A stretch of 64,000 nucleotides of DNA, from contig CAMXCT020000914.1 in the NCBI GenBank assembly GCA_947184155.2, positions 1 through 64,000 on the forward strand. Reading direction: 5' to 3'. Position 1 is the first letter of the stretch. The number at the start of each line of letters is the position of its first letter. Positions 32,911 to 41,987 of this stretch are shown piece by piece. The stretch is from Cladocopium goreaui (lineage: Eukaryota; Sar; Dinophyceae; Suessiales; Symbiodiniaceae). A program made the position numbers and the translations under genes. The notes under the pieces were generated by a model, which saw only the letters and a list, made by a program, of their open reading frames with translations, did not search any database and was not told the origin of the DNA.

Positions 32911-33061
32911 ATGTCGCCGCGCCAAGGTCTTGTTGAAATGGCTGATGGCCTCGCCAATTTCCACCTGCAATGGCCTCGCTTGATTTCGGGGATGCTTCAT
33001 CATTGCAATGGCTGAACAGATCACAGTACTTCCCAGCATCACCATCACCAAATGAAGTCTA

Positions 33062-33330
33062 TGTTTCTATGTATTTATATATATATATATTTATATATAC
33101 CTATATATATGTATATATATATATATATTATAATGATATTATATATACATATAAATATTAAAATGATATTATATATAATTTATCATGATATTATATATAT
33201 ATATATATATTAAAATGATATTATATATAATTTATCATGATATTATATATATATATATTAAAATGATATTATATATATATTAAAATGATATTATATATAT
33301 ATTAAAATGATATTATATATATATATATCG
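33062..33330. repeat. AATGATATTATATA array
   Basis: Units of TTAAAATGATATTATATATA repeat about seven times with TA-run length variation. Confidence 0.9.
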
Positions 33331-33466
33331 TGAGCTGCAGTATGCTTGAAGGAAACACTGTGACAAAATTTATAGGTTCCTGGGAGGGCGGTGAGCAAAT
33401 AGATAGATAAAGTAAGAATAAATGTGATATGATAGTGATAATATAACATGTACGAATTACTAATAG

Positions 33467-33577
33467 GTACATATCAAAATCTTGACCAACAACGTATCCG
33501 CAAAAACAAGCTTGTGTGGAATCTACTTGTGACCCATCTATTCATCATCCCGGTCATGACTCCAGGGTTTCTTGCAG
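33467..33577 (+). CDS. penultimate exon of a membrane-type protein
   Basis: Acceptor ACGAATTACTAATAG|G (33466), donor TTTCTTGCAG|GTTGAA (33578). Frame TYQNLDQQRIRKNKLVWNLL then VTHLFIIPVMTPGFLA plus one base. Basic stretch followed by a hydrophobic run that looks like a membrane segment. Joins in phase to 34163: PGFLA-G-AILAAQIVVDDL. Confidence 0.65.
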
Positions 33578-34162
33578 GTTGAACTACTGTCAGTGCCGGA
33601 ATTACAGAACGGAAGTTGAGGAGTACGAAGGTACGGTTATTTACCGTACCCTGTTGTTCTATAATTCTGTTTTCCTCGGAAGGTGTGAAAAAAAACGTAT
33701 CTGAATTTACTCCTAACTTTTTTCGTCGTTCTATAATTCTTGTCGGAGCGCTGCTGTTCTATAATTATGTTTTCCCCCATTTTTCTCACATTTCCCATTT
33801 TCGTTCTATAATTAATGTTTCCGGGGCCCCGTTCTATAATTAATGTTTCCCGGGCCCCGTTCTATAATTCTTGTCGGAGCGCTGCTGTTCTATAATTCTG
33901 TTTTCCCCCCATTTTTCTCACATTTCCCATGTTCGTTCTATAATTCCTGTCGGAGCGCTGCTTTTCTATAATTAATTCTGTTTTCCCCCTTTTTTCTCAC
34001 ATTTCCCACTTTCGTTCTATAATTAATGTTTCCCAGGCCCCGTTCTATAATTAAATTTCCCGACTCCGCGCGGAATCGGAACCCGGAGGAGTACAAAGGT
34101 ACGGTATTTTACCGTACTTTTGTACTCCTGGCTCCGTTCTATAATTCTGGCACCCGCTGTAG
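33578..34162 (+). mobile_element. 585-bp intron filled by a TIR element (introner-like)
   Basis: Intron GTTGAAC...CTGTAG. From 33587 to 34160 it is a TIR element: left TA-CTGTCAGTGCCGGAATTA, right reading inward TA-CAGCGGGTGCCAGAATTA, with a further inverted pair GGAGTACAAAGGTACGG. The interior repeats GTTCTATAATT about twelve times. The right TIR tip supplies the acceptor AG. A related 140-bp element is at 52442-52581. Confidence 0.65.
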
Positions 34163-34278
34163 GGGCGATCTTAGCTGCACAGATCGTTGTGGACGATCTT
34201 GCTTGTGGCACTCGGGTGATGCTGCTGTCAGACACCTTGTGTAACAAAGATGCCACCCCTGACACCTCTGAGCCTTAA
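34163..34278 (+). CDS. terminal exon of a membrane-type protein
   Basis: Begins GG|GCG after CTGTAG; frame AILAAQIVVDDLACGTRVML then LSDTLCNKDATPDTSEP and TAA at 34276. With 33467-33577 it forms one continuous 75-residue C-terminus with a hydrophobic region and a polar tail. Family not recognised. Confidence 0.65.
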
Positions 34279-34731
34279 GTACTGTATAGATGAACGTCAG
34301 TGATTCCAACCATGCAAGACAGCTGCACAGGGAACATGAAAAAAAACTGTGACGGCCAAAAACATGTGGGCTCCTACTTTAATTTGCAATCATGTGTTAT
34401 CCTTGCAAGAGAAAAACCATCCTATAAAAGGTTATAGTTACTGTAAAATGTATTGAAACCACTGTAAATCATTGATTTTCATTGCCATTGAATCACTATA
34501 ATCATCAACCGACCAGGTTATAAACAAACTATTAACTAGACATATCAATTTAATTTGGGGATTTCCGATTGCCCTGTTTGATACTCCCTTTAAAGTCACC
34601 ATTAGATCCCATTTGATACCCCCATTTTTAACCCAAGAATATCCCATGAAATATTTGTTGATGGTTCCATCCCCATTTCGCCATCATAATCCCCATTGTT
34701 GATGGTTGAATCCTCTACAAATCCCCTTTGA

Positions 34732-34864
34732 TACTGTGGATGGGCCAGCGAAATCCGGAAAACCACCAAAAGGATGGTTGAAACATGTTGAAACCCTATC
34801 AATAATTTGGGATGTTTACCATCTATCAACTGGTGATTCGGATTTCGCTGGCCGATCCACAGTA
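34732..34864. mobile_element. MITE family B, copy without insertion
   Basis: TA-CTGTGGATGGGCCAGCGA ... and its inverse TCGCTGGCCGATCCACAG-TA, 133 bp. Its middle, read on minus, is GTTGATAGATGGTAAACATC, the empty counterpart of the insertion site in 37740-37955. Confidence 0.85.
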
Positions 34865-34915
34865 ATCCCATTAAAGACACCAACACACCCAAGTTCCACC
34901 AGCCCCGCCTGCAAG

Positions 34916-34996
34916 GTCTCCTTCAATGTCAGTGGTCGGACAGGTCCCAAGCTCGCCAGCCAAGTGAAGTGCTGAAGCGAAGCGGGAGAGCGCCAG
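34916..34996 (+). CDS. probable exon
   Basis: Acceptor CCCGCCTGCAAG|G (34915), donor GCGCCAG|GTGGAG (34997), 81 nt. Frame LLQCQWSDRSQARQPSEVLK then RSGRAP. Another frame (VSFNVSGRTGPKLASQVKC) is also open to a stop inside the block. Confidence 0.45.
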
Positions 34997-34999
34997 GTG

Positions 35000-35653
35000 G
35001 AGCCGAATGGGAATGTGCCAGGGATTTGCCAGGGATTTCATGGAATTGGTTGAGAATGCAATGGGAATTAATAGCATTTGAATAGGAATTGAATGGGATT
35101 TCTTGGGAATATATATATATATATATACAAATTTGAATATATAGTGGGATTTAAATGGATTTGATGGGCTTCAATGGGGATATCATGAGGATATCATGGA
35201 GATATATAATGTTGTATAATGTGGGATATATAACCAGCTTAATATGCTATGGATTGCTATGGGATTTAGTGTGCGTAATTCTGGCTGAATTGATGGTTAA
35301 CCCCCTATGTATCTGGATAATTTGTAATTCAAGCTGAAAGGATATTTCTTTGGTTGTTTTGAATAGTAACCCCTGCTTAACCATCATTCCGGTATAATGG
35401 AAGTAATATGAAGTACTAGTTGGTTCAAACAAACCAGGAAGTAACTTGAGATCATGGGAATATCTAAGTGAACAACACATGGAGATTAAACATATTAAAC
35501 GTTATTCACCAACAATAATGGATGGTCCAATACCCCTTGCTTGGTTGAGGACATCACCAAGCACCCCATGTTCAACATGTTCAACTCCAAAGCACCAATT
35601 CAAACAACTTCGTTCACCCAGGAAGCCTAACATGTTGAATCCTTAGTTCATAT
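35000..35653. other. AT-rich non-coding stretch
   Basis: Local repeats of GGGATTTxATGGG (35040-35270) and a TA run at 35110; no exon seen. Confidence 0.45.
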
Positions 35654-35755
35654 TACCCTCTGGTAAAATAACATAACTATGGAAAATTACATTTTTAATG
35701 GGAAAATCCACTATAAATCACAATTTTCAATAGCTATGTTAAATTACCAGAGGGT
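35654..35755. mobile_element. MITE family A
   Basis: TA-CCCTCTGGTAAAATAACAT to TGTTAAATTACCAGAGGG-TA, 102 bp, typical interior CTATGGAAAATTAC...ATTTTCAATAG. Confidence 0.9.
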
Positions 35756-36084
35756 ATTTGTAGTTCCCTTTTCATTTTGAAGTATTCCCTTCCAAAAAAA
35801 AGACAAAAACCTGGATCCAGATGATCCAGTCGCAATCCAGGAGGGGAATCCAGACTAGCCAACTAGCCACAAAACGGATCCCAGTTTTTGTTTTTCACGG
35901 GTTTCACGGGTTTCACGGGTCACTGCCTCATCCTTTTCCATGGATTGCAAGAGCCCTTTCAACGTTGGAGATGGTGGTTCCTGCACCGGGCACCGGTCAT
36001 GGGGTCATGGTCACGATGATTCACCACTTGTAGAGGACCGGTTCTCCATTGTTGCCCTTGGATACCCCAAACCCAAAACAAACA

Positions 36085-36218
36085 TATCCTCTGGTAAACA
36101 AACTGTTTGCTATTTTTCAAATGGCCATAGGAATAGTTGATTTATGTCGATTTACTCATTAAACATGGTGGATCTTTCCAGTTCGTTTTTTCTAAACGTT
36201 TACCATTACCAGAGGGTA
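36085..36218. mobile_element. MITE family A, longer variant
   Basis: TATCCTCTGGTAAACAAAC to GTTTACCATTACCAGAGGG-TA, 134 bp; the right end has a duplicated TTTACCATTACC. Confidence 0.8.
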
Positions 36219-36639
36219 AACTGGAGGCTACCCCTCGCCAAGTTCTACCCATCTGGTGGCTCGCCTCAGAGTCCCCAGTCCATTTTGGGGTACGAGACAT
36301 ATCGAGGATCAACAGAGACCAAAATAACGTCGGATTTCTTTCATGATTTGGACATATCATTTTTGATTTTTTTTTTAAATATGGTGGAGCCAAAAAAACA
36401 ATCACAATGATATCGAAATGATCCTGTCCCTGTAGGAAGGGAATCATAGGAGTCTCATTCCATGGGTGACTCTCGGGGAGTCATTCTCCGAGAGAAAAAG
36501 ATCATCAATCGAAACCGGAGAACCTCGACCATCAGGCCAGGGCATATCCCAGATTTCTCGGACCTTTGATTTTGAAAAATCCAGTGGATAACATACCGTT
36601 GATGCGCCACAAAACATCGCCACGTTAAACTCGCCTCAG

Positions 36640-36704
36640 GCGTGTCGGAAACTGCTGTTTTGTCGGAAGGATTGATTTCGTCCTGGGATGTGTCGGAAAC
36701 TGCG
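36640..36704. CDS. probable exon, strand ambiguous
   Basis: Plus: acceptor ACTCGCCTCAG|G, frame VSETAVLSEGLISSWDVSET, donor CTGCG|GTAGTA. Minus: acceptor CTACCGCAG, frame SDTSQDEINPSDKTAVSDTP, donor CCTGAG|GCGAGT (GC type). The borders are mirror images, so either strand works; an internal repeat (VSETAV or TAVSDT twice) is visible both ways. Minus would match the acidic Ser/Thr-rich exon at 37956-38045. Confidence 0.4.
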
Positions 36705-36782
36705 GTAGTATCCGCCAGCATTGAGTGGCAAACTGATGATCAACCGTCGGATTTTGAGGCTTATTTTCAGACAAAAGCATCT

Positions 36783-36906
36783 TACTTGGTGGTCCATCCC
36801 AGTTAGTAAGTGGGTTATAACCCCAGTCATAAGTGGATTAACCCTACTTAGCCCATTTGTAACCAGGATTATAACCTACTTACTAACCAGGATGAACCAC
36901 CAAGTA
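36783..36906. mobile_element. MITE family E
   Basis: TA-CTTGGTGGTCCATCCCAGTT to AACCAGGATGAACCACCAAG-TA, 124 bp, long imperfect TIRs continuing through AGTAAGTGGGTTATAA. Confidence 0.8.
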
Positions 36907-37456
36907 GAGAACATTCCCTGTAATGAATAGGGCACGGATTCGCATTGCTCTGGTTTTCAACAAATGGTCGTATAACTCCATGACCGACAAGCACTTCGTT
37001 CATGATGAGAATGGCCACAATGGTCTGAAAAAAAATGGCGTGCCAAAGCATCTACATTTTTTGTCACAGAATCATCCATGTTTTGGGGTCAATCACTTCA
37101 ACCCATACCCACATGGCTAATACTTGACACTCTGCAAGACAAGCAAACATTTTAGCTATTTGCAAGTAGCTAGGTATTTACTTGTTCCATATATTGCAAG
37201 AAACAACAATCATTAAGCTACCCAAGGTTTATCAAAACTAAAAAGAACTCGCCACTCAAGAAAACTCAACGTAGGGATCCTCAACAATGGGACTTCTGAA
37301 AACACCCGACACGCGGGGACCCGCCTCAAAAACCCTGGGTGGAAAGGATCTCATAAATCTTCCTTAATGGGTACATTTCGTAAAAGCTTGTGAAGAGATT
37401 CCAGGTACATCCCTGTTTGTAAAGCCAGTTATATCATGAAATTACATATGGTTTGT

Positions 37457-37584
37457 TACAATGTGAGGCCCCCAAGATATAAGTTGGTTTATAAGTCCCA
37501 GTAACTATAGTTATAAATACCATAAACTATAGTTATTGGAGTTATAAACCAACTGAACGCTATCTTGGGGGGCCTCACATTGTA
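37457..37584. mobile_element. MITE family C, variant tips
   Basis: TA-CAATGTGAGGCCCCCAAGA to TCTTGGGGGGCCTCACATTG-TA, 128 bp. The interior (AAGTTGGTTTATAA, AACTATAGTTAT) matches family C at 29013 and 58643 although the tips have changed. Confidence 0.85.
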
Positions 37585-37671
37585 CCAATAAACACTGTGT
37601 ACCCTTGAAAATTCACATTGGATCCTTGCATTCCTAAGGGATTATAAACCCTTTCTATGGATGAACCTTAG

Positions 37672-37724
37672 CCACACATATGTGCCATGGATAGATATCC
37701 ATCTCCGCTATGCCATTCATATCG
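37672..37724 (-). CDS. possible exon
   Basis: Minus acceptor AAAAAGTATGTAAG; phase-0 frame RYEWHSGDGYLSMAHMCG, alternative DMNGIAEMDIYPWHICVAK with donor GCTAAG|GTTCAT. Lies across the nested MITE from the exon at 37956. Confidence 0.3.
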
Positions 37725-37739
37725 CTTACATACTTTTTT

Positions 37740-37955
37740 GATGGGCCAGCGAAATCCGTTCATCACCAGTTGATAGGAGGTACCCTCTGGTAAACGTTTA
37801 CATAACTATGGCAAATCACCATGTTTAATGGGAAAATCCACTATTTCGACTGGGCCATTTTCAATAGCAAGCTGTTAGTTTACCAGAGGGTAAACATCCC
37901 ATGATTTTCTTTGGCTTTCAACCATCCTTGTGACGCAAGATTTCGCTGGCCCATC
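37740..37955. mobile_element. MITE family B, interrupted by a family A MITE
   Basis: GATGGGCCAGCGAAATCCG at 37740-37758 and its inverse at 37939-37955. Apart from the insert, the interior aligns with the reverse complement of 34732-34864 (ATCACCAGTTGATAG, AACATCCCA, GGTTTCAACCATCC-like). Confidence 0.85.
37781..37892. mobile_element. MITE family A nested in family B
   Basis: TA-CCCTCTGGTAAACGTTTAC to GTTAGTTTACCAGAGGG-TA, 112 bp. Comparison with the empty site at 34817-34818 shows that a single TA became two. Confidence 0.92.
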
Positions 37956-38045
37956 CGTGGAATTTTCATCTGTGTCCTGCGGTGTTTTGGGCGTCGTCGT
38001 CGCGATGTCATGCTCCGGGGCAAAACTGCAGGGCTTCACATCTTC
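37956..38045 (-). CDS. probable exon, acidic Ser/Thr-rich
   Basis: Minus acceptor CTCATGCATCACAG|G; 90 nt, 30 codons, phase 0: EDVKPCSFAPEHDIATTTPK then TPQDTDENST. The 3' border falls exactly at the family B TIR, so the next bases are GATGGGCC: either a GA donor carried by the element or readthrough. The low-complexity composition suggests a disordered region. Confidence 0.45.
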
Positions 38046-38089
38046 CTGTGATGCATGAGGTTCGTTCAGGATATCAGAGTCAAAAAAAA

Positions 38090-38193
38090 TAGGCTTTGCC
38101 ATTGAAAATGACCATAGAAATAGTGGATTTTCCCATTTAAACATGGTGATTTTCCGTAGTGATGTAAACGTTTACCAGAGGGTAGGCTTTGCC
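38090..38193. mobile_element. truncated family A MITE between 11-bp direct repeats
   Basis: Right half and right tip (GTTTACCAGAGGGTA) are intact; the left tip is missing and the element starts at ATTGAAAATGACC. TAGGCTTTGCC occurs at 38090-38100 and again at 38183-38193. Confidence 0.75.
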
Positions 38194-38206
38194 CTATGAA
38201 TGGATT

Positions 38207-38322
38207 GCTGGTTGGTAGTGGTGGTGAAAAAAAACATCTTGAAAAATATGAGATCGTCAATGGGAAGGATGACAGCCCTATGAAATGGAAAAAATAACAA
38301 ATGTTTGAAACCACCAACCAGA
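38207..38322. mobile_element. MITE family D, diverged
   Basis: GCTGGTTGGTAGTGGTGG at left and TTTGAAACCACCAACCAGA at right; interior unlike copies 1 and 2. A right-end fragment of the family lies at 54340-54396. Confidence 0.65.
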
Positions 38323-38377
38323 ATGGATTGGAACTATCGAACATGTCATCAAACTATCCACATATTAACCATCTCCT

Positions 38378-38500
38378 GGTATGAATGGATTGGTTTCGTT
38401 GGGAAGTTTTTTCACCGGAAAGCCCAGTAAATCCAGTAGATCTTCATGGGAACACCCATCGGATTCGTTTCCGAATTTCCGGTGGGCGATAAATCCAGAG
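38378..38500 (-). CDS. probable exon
   Basis: Minus frame SGFIAHRKFGNESDGCSHED then LLDLLGFPVKKLPNETNPFI and PGD, with donor GGAGATG|GTTAAT. The upstream border is not clear. Leu-rich helix after an acidic stretch; unrecognised. Confidence 0.45.
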
Positions 38501-38509
38501 GGAATACAA

Positions 38510-39205
38510 CAATGGGATATATATAATATAAAATAGTACATAATGGGAATATGATGCTTATAAGTTATACAGCTATACAATGTTATACATACATATATTG
38601 GCTATCTTGTTGTTAATGGGTTCTCATGATTTATGATGGTTTATAGATGATTTACAATGGTTTATGATGGTGATTTTGCGTGGTTAGGAATCTGAACATG
38701 AAGGATATCTATACAGGGCCTGTATGGGCCTGTCTGCTACTCCTCCAGGCATGGAAAAGCAGAATGACATATCTCTTGTTCGCCTGTATCTATACATTTC
38801 GATGCATGACAGTGATGATTTGGAGAACGGCAATGAATACACATTAGGGTCTTTAGATTGCGGGAGGAATGACTAGGACTGCTTTTGATGGGAGAACATG
38901 GGAGAACCATATCCAAAAAAATGTGCGTTGACATTGGTATGGAGTGTGGCTGGGAATTGGACCCAAACCTTTGGGAATTTTGGCTCTTGGGTGCCCAGCA
39001 ACGTCCTGGTTGCTGGTTGCCTTCCCGGAAATATTAGCGAAGCTGGGGTTTATCATCCCATACAACCATGCTGAAACGACCACAGCAGTTTCTCCCAAGC
39101 GCAGCAGTGATGCTTCAAGCATGTTAAACATTGTTAAACCACATTTGTTTGTCACAAATTCAAGCATTTTACAGCCAGAAATCAGTGATTTTTTTCGCCA
39201 CCCAG
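38510..39205. other. weak coding signals only
   Basis: Open frames on both strands at 38940-39110 (plus PEILAKLGFIIPYNHAETTT; minus SFANISGKATSNQDVAGHPR, with acceptor TGGTCGTTTCAG). Cannot be resolved. Confidence 0.3.
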
Positions 39206-39319
39206 GTCATCCTGACCAATCCCATCAATCTCCGTCCTTGGGGACCCCCTTTGGATGTGGAACTTCCTCAAGATGAAGATGAACCTGCTGAACGGCCACG
39301 AAGACTTGAAGAGCAATGA
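39206..39319 (+). CDS. probable terminal exon
   Basis: Strong acceptor TTTTTTTCGCCACCCAG|G (39205). Frame VILTNPINLRPWGPPLDVEL then PQDEDEPAERPRRLEEQ and TGA at 39317; acidic/basic C-terminal tail. Unrecognised. Confidence 0.55.
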   Translation, partial: VILTNPINLRPWGPPLDVELPQDEDEPAERPRRLEEQ

Positions 39320-39707
39320 AGATCTTATAAAGTGGCAAAAAAAAGCAGAAAAGGAGCAAGTTCTGTGAAGGCGATTCAGCCCAATTATATTAATGTATTA
39401 ATATGGGCAAGAAAACCACTTACCAAATCAAATTGACATCCAACATGCTGACAGTGTTGATACAATATGCTGCCCCCAGTTATAACTTGGCTTCGATATA
39501 TTTACCATAAAACTCTACCATAAACATCCAGATGAACTAGGCCAAAGACATGGAGCAGCAAAACAATTGCCTAGATCCCCTTGTTCAAGAAGCAGCCTGG
39601 CATGGCCAAGATTGGCCAATTCATAGATTATTTATGGCATTTATGGTGACTTATGGTGACTTATGGCATTATTAACCTCTATTAACCACTATTAACCACT
39701 ATTCATC

Positions 39708-39806
39708 ACCCATAGGATCCATGTATGCTATATATATATATATGCTAACATTTGGGTATATTGATGGTAAATGTTACCATGTATAGCATACATGGATCCT
39801 ATGGGT
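39708..39806. mobile_element. MITE family F
   Basis: ACCCATAGGATCCATGTATG to CATACATGGATCCTATGGGT, 99 bp, perfect 20-bp tips and further pairing (GGTAAATGTTACC in the centre). Second copy at 62800-62890. Confidence 0.85.
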
Positions 39807-39815
39807 CATGGTGAT

Positions 39816-39905
39816 TTTCCCATTCGCTACGTTCAAATCGTGAAAAGGCCTCCTCGTCATGTCCACTCCGCTGGGGTGAAGCCTTGGAGTTCAACGAAAA
39901 CGTGG
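39816..39905 (+). CDS. possible exon, frame uncertain
   Basis: Two frames are plausible: SNREKASSSCPLRWGEALEF-NENVGLL and IRYVQIVKRPPRHVHSAGVK. Surrounded by GGGATTTATAGCTG repeats (39930-40090). Confidence 0.3.
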
Positions 39906-40601
39906 GCTTGCTGTGACCAGCATATGGGGGATTTAATGGGATTTAATGGGATTTATAGCTGGTTATTGGGATTTATAGCTGATTTATAGCTTAAAAAATA
40001 GATTTAATATGATTTAATGGGATTTATAGCTGGTTAATGGGATGTATAGTCACCAAAAAAAATAATAGGGTTTATAGCTGATTTATAGCTAAGCTGATTA
40101 ACATGATGTACCTATCATCCAGACAAAAATACGGAGATTTAAGGTGGGTCTCCAATTCTCACGGTAGAATCATCCAGTCCACTGTAGTCCTCAATTTCAA
40201 GAAGAAAACACATTTTAACAAACGGTATAACAAACGGTAAAGCTGGCAACGGGCAAACCTGAACAACTGGCAAGGGACAAACACTTGACAATATTCATTC
40301 ACCTTCTTGCAATGGTTTTCCCCTTGAACATAGAACTCCCTTGCCCAAATAGCCAGAAAAAAAACTAAACATGGACCTATCAAATGGATTTCTTTTCCCG
40401 GCCGCACTGCATGCTTGGTTTACGCCGATACATTTCGATTACCTTCGATACTCTGCAACTAGCGGATATGCAATAAGAAGGTGAAACTTTGGTGGAACCT
40501 AAGCCCCAGCATCAACTAGAACAGAAGTAGAACATCATAAAACAATGATAGGCCAACAGGTTTCTGGTTTGCCTAAGACAGGATTCAGGAAATCAAATCA
40601 G

Positions 40602-40739
40602 GGCAAACCTGGCGTGTACCGGAGATCGACCCCTTCACCTGAACATGAGTCAATGGCAAAAAGTCCCTGCGTCAAGATGGCTAAACAATCATCCATGCTG
40701 TGTGATCATTTCCTGAAAATGGCATATGTTGGGGGGTAA
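40602..40739 (+). CDS. possible exon
   Basis: Acceptor AAATCAAATCAG|G (40601). Frame GKPGVYRRSTPSPEHESMAK then SPCVKMAKQSSMLCDHFLKM and AYVGG, TAA. Ser/Pro-rich start resembles a regulatory tail. Confidence 0.35.
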   Translation, partial: GKPGVYRRSTPSPEHESMAKSPCVKMAKQSSMLCDHFLKMAYVGG

Positions 40740-40828
40740 ATGTTGAGACACACCCAGCTATCATATGGTTGGTCCCGTCGTCCATCATTTTATGTTGATT
40801 GCTGTCTCTCAAATGGTCATTACACCAT

Positions 40829-40932
40829 TACCCTCTGGTAATTTAACATAGCTATTGAATGGCCATTTATAGTGGATTTACCCATTAAAAATTGTGATTT
40901 TCCATAGCTTTTTGTATGTTTACCAGAGGGTA
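40829..40932. mobile_element. MITE family A flanked by a 32-bp direct repeat
   Basis: TA-CCCTCTGGTAATTTAACAT to TTTACCAGAGGG-TA. Left flank 40799-40830 and right flank 40932-40964 both read ATTGCTGTCTCTCAAATGGT then CA(T/C)TACA(C/G)CATTA. Confidence 0.88.
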
Positions 40933-41007
40933 ATTGCTGTCTCTCAAATGGTCACTACAGCATTATCACCACTAACCACTGGTTGATCTTCATTTTCCTC
41001 ACTGCAG

Positions 41008-41045
41008 ATCTCCTGCAAGCATGATGTTCCCGAAGGCGATAAACT
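41008..41045 (+). CDS. possible small exon
   Basis: Acceptor TTTTCCTCACTGCAG (41007); ISCKHDVPEGDKLIP; donor perhaps CCGAAG|GCGATA. A second small candidate is LDDGWPESEKHVLQAALSM at 41294-41350. Confidence 0.25.
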
Positions 41046-41212
41046 GATCCCATTTATCCCCATATCCCCAAGATCGTTAGTGGTTATCCCAGTATCTTAT
41101 ATATTTCACTTTTCCCTTTTGATTGTATCCATAGTATGTATCCTTACATAATTAGAATGTATTCTATTTTGATAAAAACTCTCATGATATCCATATTATC
41201 TAGTGTTTTTCC

Positions 41213-41298
41213 CCTAGATAAATTCTATAATACTCATGATATCCATTATTTTAGAATTTCTAAACATGGTAAAATATCATGAGAATTATAGAACTAGA
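41213..41298. repeat. imperfect palindrome with TTCTATAAT arms
   Basis: CTAGATAAATTCTATAATAC-TCATGATAT pairs with ATATCATGAGAATTATAGAA-CTAG. The AATTCTATAAT core is also the repeated motif of the 33578-34162 intron. Confidence 0.7.
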
Positions 41299-41412
41299 CG
41301 ACGGTTGGCCCGAGAGCGAAAAACACGTCCTTCAAGCAGCTCTGAGTATGGTAGTCGTAAAAAATAGTCGGTGAATGGTTGGTGAATTTGATATGAGCTA
41401 TGGAGGGGAAAG

Positions 41413-41905
41413 TTGTGAAATTACACACAGACGCTTTTAGACACAAACACTTTCACAGACGCGTTTACACACAGAGACTTTTACACACAGACGCTTTTAC
41501 ACACAGACACTTTTACACGCAGACGCTTTTACACACAGACGCTTTTACACACAGACGCTTTTACACACAGACGCTTTTACACACAGACGCTTTTACACAC
41601 AGACGCTTTTACACACAGACGCTTTTACACACAGAAGCTTTTACACACAGGCGCTTTTACACACAGACGCTTTTACACACAAACGCTTTTACACACAGAA
41701 GCTTTTACACACAGAACTTTTTACACACAACACTTTCACACACAGAGGCTTTTACACACAGAAGCTTTTACACACAGGCGCTTTTACACACAGACGCTTT
41801 TACACACAGACGCTTTTACACACAGACGCTTTTACACGCAGATGCTTTTACACACACACACACTTTCATACACAGAGGCTTTTGCACACAGAAGCTTTTG
41901 AAGAG
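41413..41905. repeat. 16-bp array ACACACAGACGCTTTT, block 1
   Basis: About 30 units with A/G/C variants at positions 9-12 (GACGC, GAAGC, GAGGC, GACAC). Because 16 is not a multiple of three, every plus frame is open and cycles through THRRFYTQTLLHTDAF. Confidence 0.97.
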
Positions 41906-41987
41906 TGTCTCTATATGACATTTTATGGTCCTGAACTCAAACTGTTCTGTTTTTGACATCAAGCACATGATGGCATCGAGCTCTGTT

